From: Treponema sp. UBA937
Lineage (GTDB): Bacteria > Spirochaetota > Spirochaetia > Treponematales > Breznakiellaceae
Assembly: GCA_002293455.1 (NCBI GenBank)
Contig: DBDH01000114.1
Location: forward strand, 45,375 to 109,374
Direction of reading: 5' to 3'
DNA length: 64,000 nucleotides
Program-made: the position numbers and the translations under genes
Part shown: positions 62,832-64,000 of the stretch, in pieces
Position numbering within the stretch: the stretch's first letter is position 1
Layout of the letters: every line of letters starts with the position of its first letter
Notes under the pieces: model-generated
Told to the model about the DNA's origin: nothing
What the model saw: only the letters and a program-made list of their open reading frames with translations
Database searches by the model: none

Positions 62832-63237
62832 AAAAGGCCGACGGAAATACTTTCCTCAGTTTCTCGATAGTTGAAAGAGTTGGATTTGATTTTCTGGGAT
62901 TTTCAATCCGTTGGTAAAAAGACCATGACATCTTTGCCTTTTCTGCAACCTGTTTTTGAGTTAAACCCATTTTTTCACGTTCGCGTTTAAGAGAGATAGC
63001 AAAAGATACGTTTAAATCCGGTTCAATGTAAAATATATCTTTTCTTTCAATATTTGATGGAATAGGTATTGATTTTTTTCTTGAATCCAAACTTTCGAGC
63101 ATTGCGGAAAGCGCTTCTTTTGCCATTTCTTTTGCTTCTTCCAACGTACCGCCTTCGGTAACACAGCCGGGCAAATCTGGGAATTCTACCCAGTAACCTT
63201 TTTCATCAGGATGAAAAATTGCGGGATATGCAATCAT
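62800..63237 (-). CDS. hicB: HicB-family antitoxin with HTH
   Basis: 145 aa. HicB fold at 1-50 (YWVEFPDLPGCVTEGGTLEEA) and a Cro/C1-type HTH at about 80-130 (LTQKQVAEKAKMSWSFYQRIE). Starts 4 bases inside hicA. Paralogue of the orphan at 22572-22991. Neutralises HicA and represses the operon. Its 3' end overlaps the facing alaX gene. Confidence 0.88.
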   Translation of the reverse strand: MIAYPAIFHPDEKGYWVEFPDLPGCVTEGGTLEEAKEMAKEALSAMLESLDSRKKSIPIPSNIERKDIFYIEPDLNVSFAISLKREREKMGLTQKQVAEKAKMSWSFYQRIENPRKSNPTLSTIEKLRKVFPSAFFSLPAFPEQN

Positions 63238-63416
63238 TTGAAACCTCCTTCCTTTAGGAGTCTTTGTTCAAGCCCTTTGTGTAAATCTTTGTTATGAACC
63301 GGTATCGTAACACTTTTTTCACCTTTTACCAAAACATGATGCGAACCGTTTATCCGGTCAATTATCCAGCCTGCATTTAGAAATTTCTTTAACATCTGTT
63401 TTCCGGTAAGAGGCAT
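63234..63416 (-). CDS. hicA: HicA-family mRNA interferase toxin
   Basis: 60 aa. Small double-stranded-RNA-binding-like toxin with catalytic His in NGSHHVLVKG. Gene order hicA-hicB is standard. The -10 box is 6 bases from the ATG and no ribosome binding site exists, so it is probably leaderless. Confidence 0.9.
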   Translation of the reverse strand: MPLTGKQMLKKFLNAGWIIDRINGSHHVLVKGEKSVTIPVHNKDLHKGLEQRLLKEGGFK

Positions 63417-63422
63417 ATCTAT

Positions 63423-63451
63423 ACAATACCGCTTTTAAGTAGTATTGTCAA
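63423..63451 (-). promoter_or_regulatory. hicAB promoter with overlapping palindromic operator
   Basis: TTGACA (63446-63451), 17 bases, TATTGT (63423-63428). ACAATAC (63423-63429) and GTATTGT (63442-63448) form a perfect 7-bp inverted repeat that covers the promoter, as expected for HicB autorepression. Confidence 0.6.
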
Positions 63452-63552
63452 TTTTTTCTTGACAAAGCAAAGGAGCAAAGTCTATCATAATAATATACAG
63501 TGAGTGTTTTATCAATAAAATAGATGATTTTCCATGTAAGGAGATATCCTTT

Positions 63553-63981
63553 ATGAAAAAAATAGCTGTTCTTTTCCTGATTTTTGTCTTTTCACAATTG
63601 TCTGCTGATGAAAACATAGACAGTTATACATCGTTTTCTTTTCGCCAGCGCTTATTTTATCCCCAGAAAGTCAGCAAAGAAATTAATTTTTTAAATTTAA
63701 ATCCATCGTTTTTTAACTTCGACCGTAATCTTTTTGATATAACACTGCATTATGAACATTATTGGAATGATAGCACTAAAAACAGACAACAGCTAAGTTC
63801 TGGTACGCGGAGAAATGATGTCTGCGGATTTATTACCGCGTTAATTTTATCAACCGGTTCAATATTGTATTATTCATCTATGAATAGTCGAGAAAGAGCA
63901 GTATATGATGATGCATGGAAACAACAACGAAACGCGGAACACATGCGTCAAAAGTTCGCCGGGTATAATTACAGAAATTAG
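63553..63981 (+). CDS. Hypothetical exported protein
   Basis: 142 aa. Signal peptide of about 18 residues (cut near LSADEN), an aromatic-rich stretch (FSFRQRLFYPQK; FDITLHYEHYWNDS), one membrane segment (GFITALILSTGSILYYSS), then a polar tail. No family recognised. Good ribosome binding site (aaggagat), AT-rich. Confidence 0.65.
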   Translation: MKKIAVLFLIFVFSQLSADENIDSYTSFSFRQRLFYPQKVSKEINFLNLNPSFFNFDRNLFDITLHYEHYWNDSTKNRQQLSSGTRRNDVCGFITALILSTGSILYYSSMNSRERAVYDDAWKQQRNAEHMRQKFAGYNYRN

Positions 63982-64000
63982 GGCAGCGCTGATTAAGTCT

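Noticed and set aside
1..64000. CRISPR arrays, rRNA, transposases, prophage genes
   Set aside because: None recognised on either strand.

Overview
The window looks like chromosomal DNA of a diderm, probably anaerobic bacterium; I favour a Treponema-like spirochaete. The envelope genes (PbpC with alpha-2-macroglobulin, several lipoproteins), the anaerobic (class III) ribonucleotide reductase, class I fructose-bisphosphate aldolase, AddAB and PspA all fit, but no marker gene here fixes the taxon. There is no rRNA, CRISPR array, transposase or prophage. One tRNA (Val, UAC) is present.

Layout. 1-2.4 kb: nrdD, a separate glycyl-radical/thioredoxin protein, and nrdG. 2.4-12 kb: aldolase, a relic of a second map gene, a radical SAM protein, tRNA-Val, and a coupled addB-addA-patatin operon. 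12-16.4 kb (minus strand): six end-to-end overlapping genes (gamma-carbonic anhydrase, DRTGG, HAD phosphatase, CBS-ATPase, DRTGG, PHP), then a nitroreductase with its own promoter. 16.4-25 kb: a VapBC remnant, map with a small upstream ORF, a PD-(D/E)XK protein, a J-domain protein, aldo/keto reductase, GH120 xylosidase, orphan HicB and PutP. 25-28.3 kb: two paralogous lipoproteins, then a SigI-type sigma factor, its RsgI-like anti-sigma factor and a secreted BOF protein. 28-41 kb: nucleotidyltransferase, pbpC with a giant alpha-2-macroglobulin, CHASE2 cyclase, M48 protease and SH3 protein. 41-48.5 kb: the pyrimidine genes pyrE and pyrB-pyrI-pyrF, separated by an AT-rich all-in-one restriction-modification gene; an attenuator-like leader precedes pyrB. 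48.5-64 kb: a MinD/ParA ATPase, CapA, CtpA, rsmE, GT26, a second PD-(D/E)XK protein, trmJ-like, SDR, a STAS-YbjN-PspA group, speD-speE, alaX and hicAB.

The strongest candidates for new biology are three. First, the sigma factor and the BOF gene carry near-identical promoter elements, and the BOF fold is also the extracellular part of the anti-sigma factor, so the sensor resembles the effector. Second, the glycyl-radical domain of class III ribonucleotide reductase is a separate protein fused to a CxxC thioredoxin-like domain. Third, several genes have a -10 box 6-12 bases before the start codon and no ribosome binding site, which suggests leaderless mRNAs. All functional statements rest on motif recognition by eye; no database search was run.
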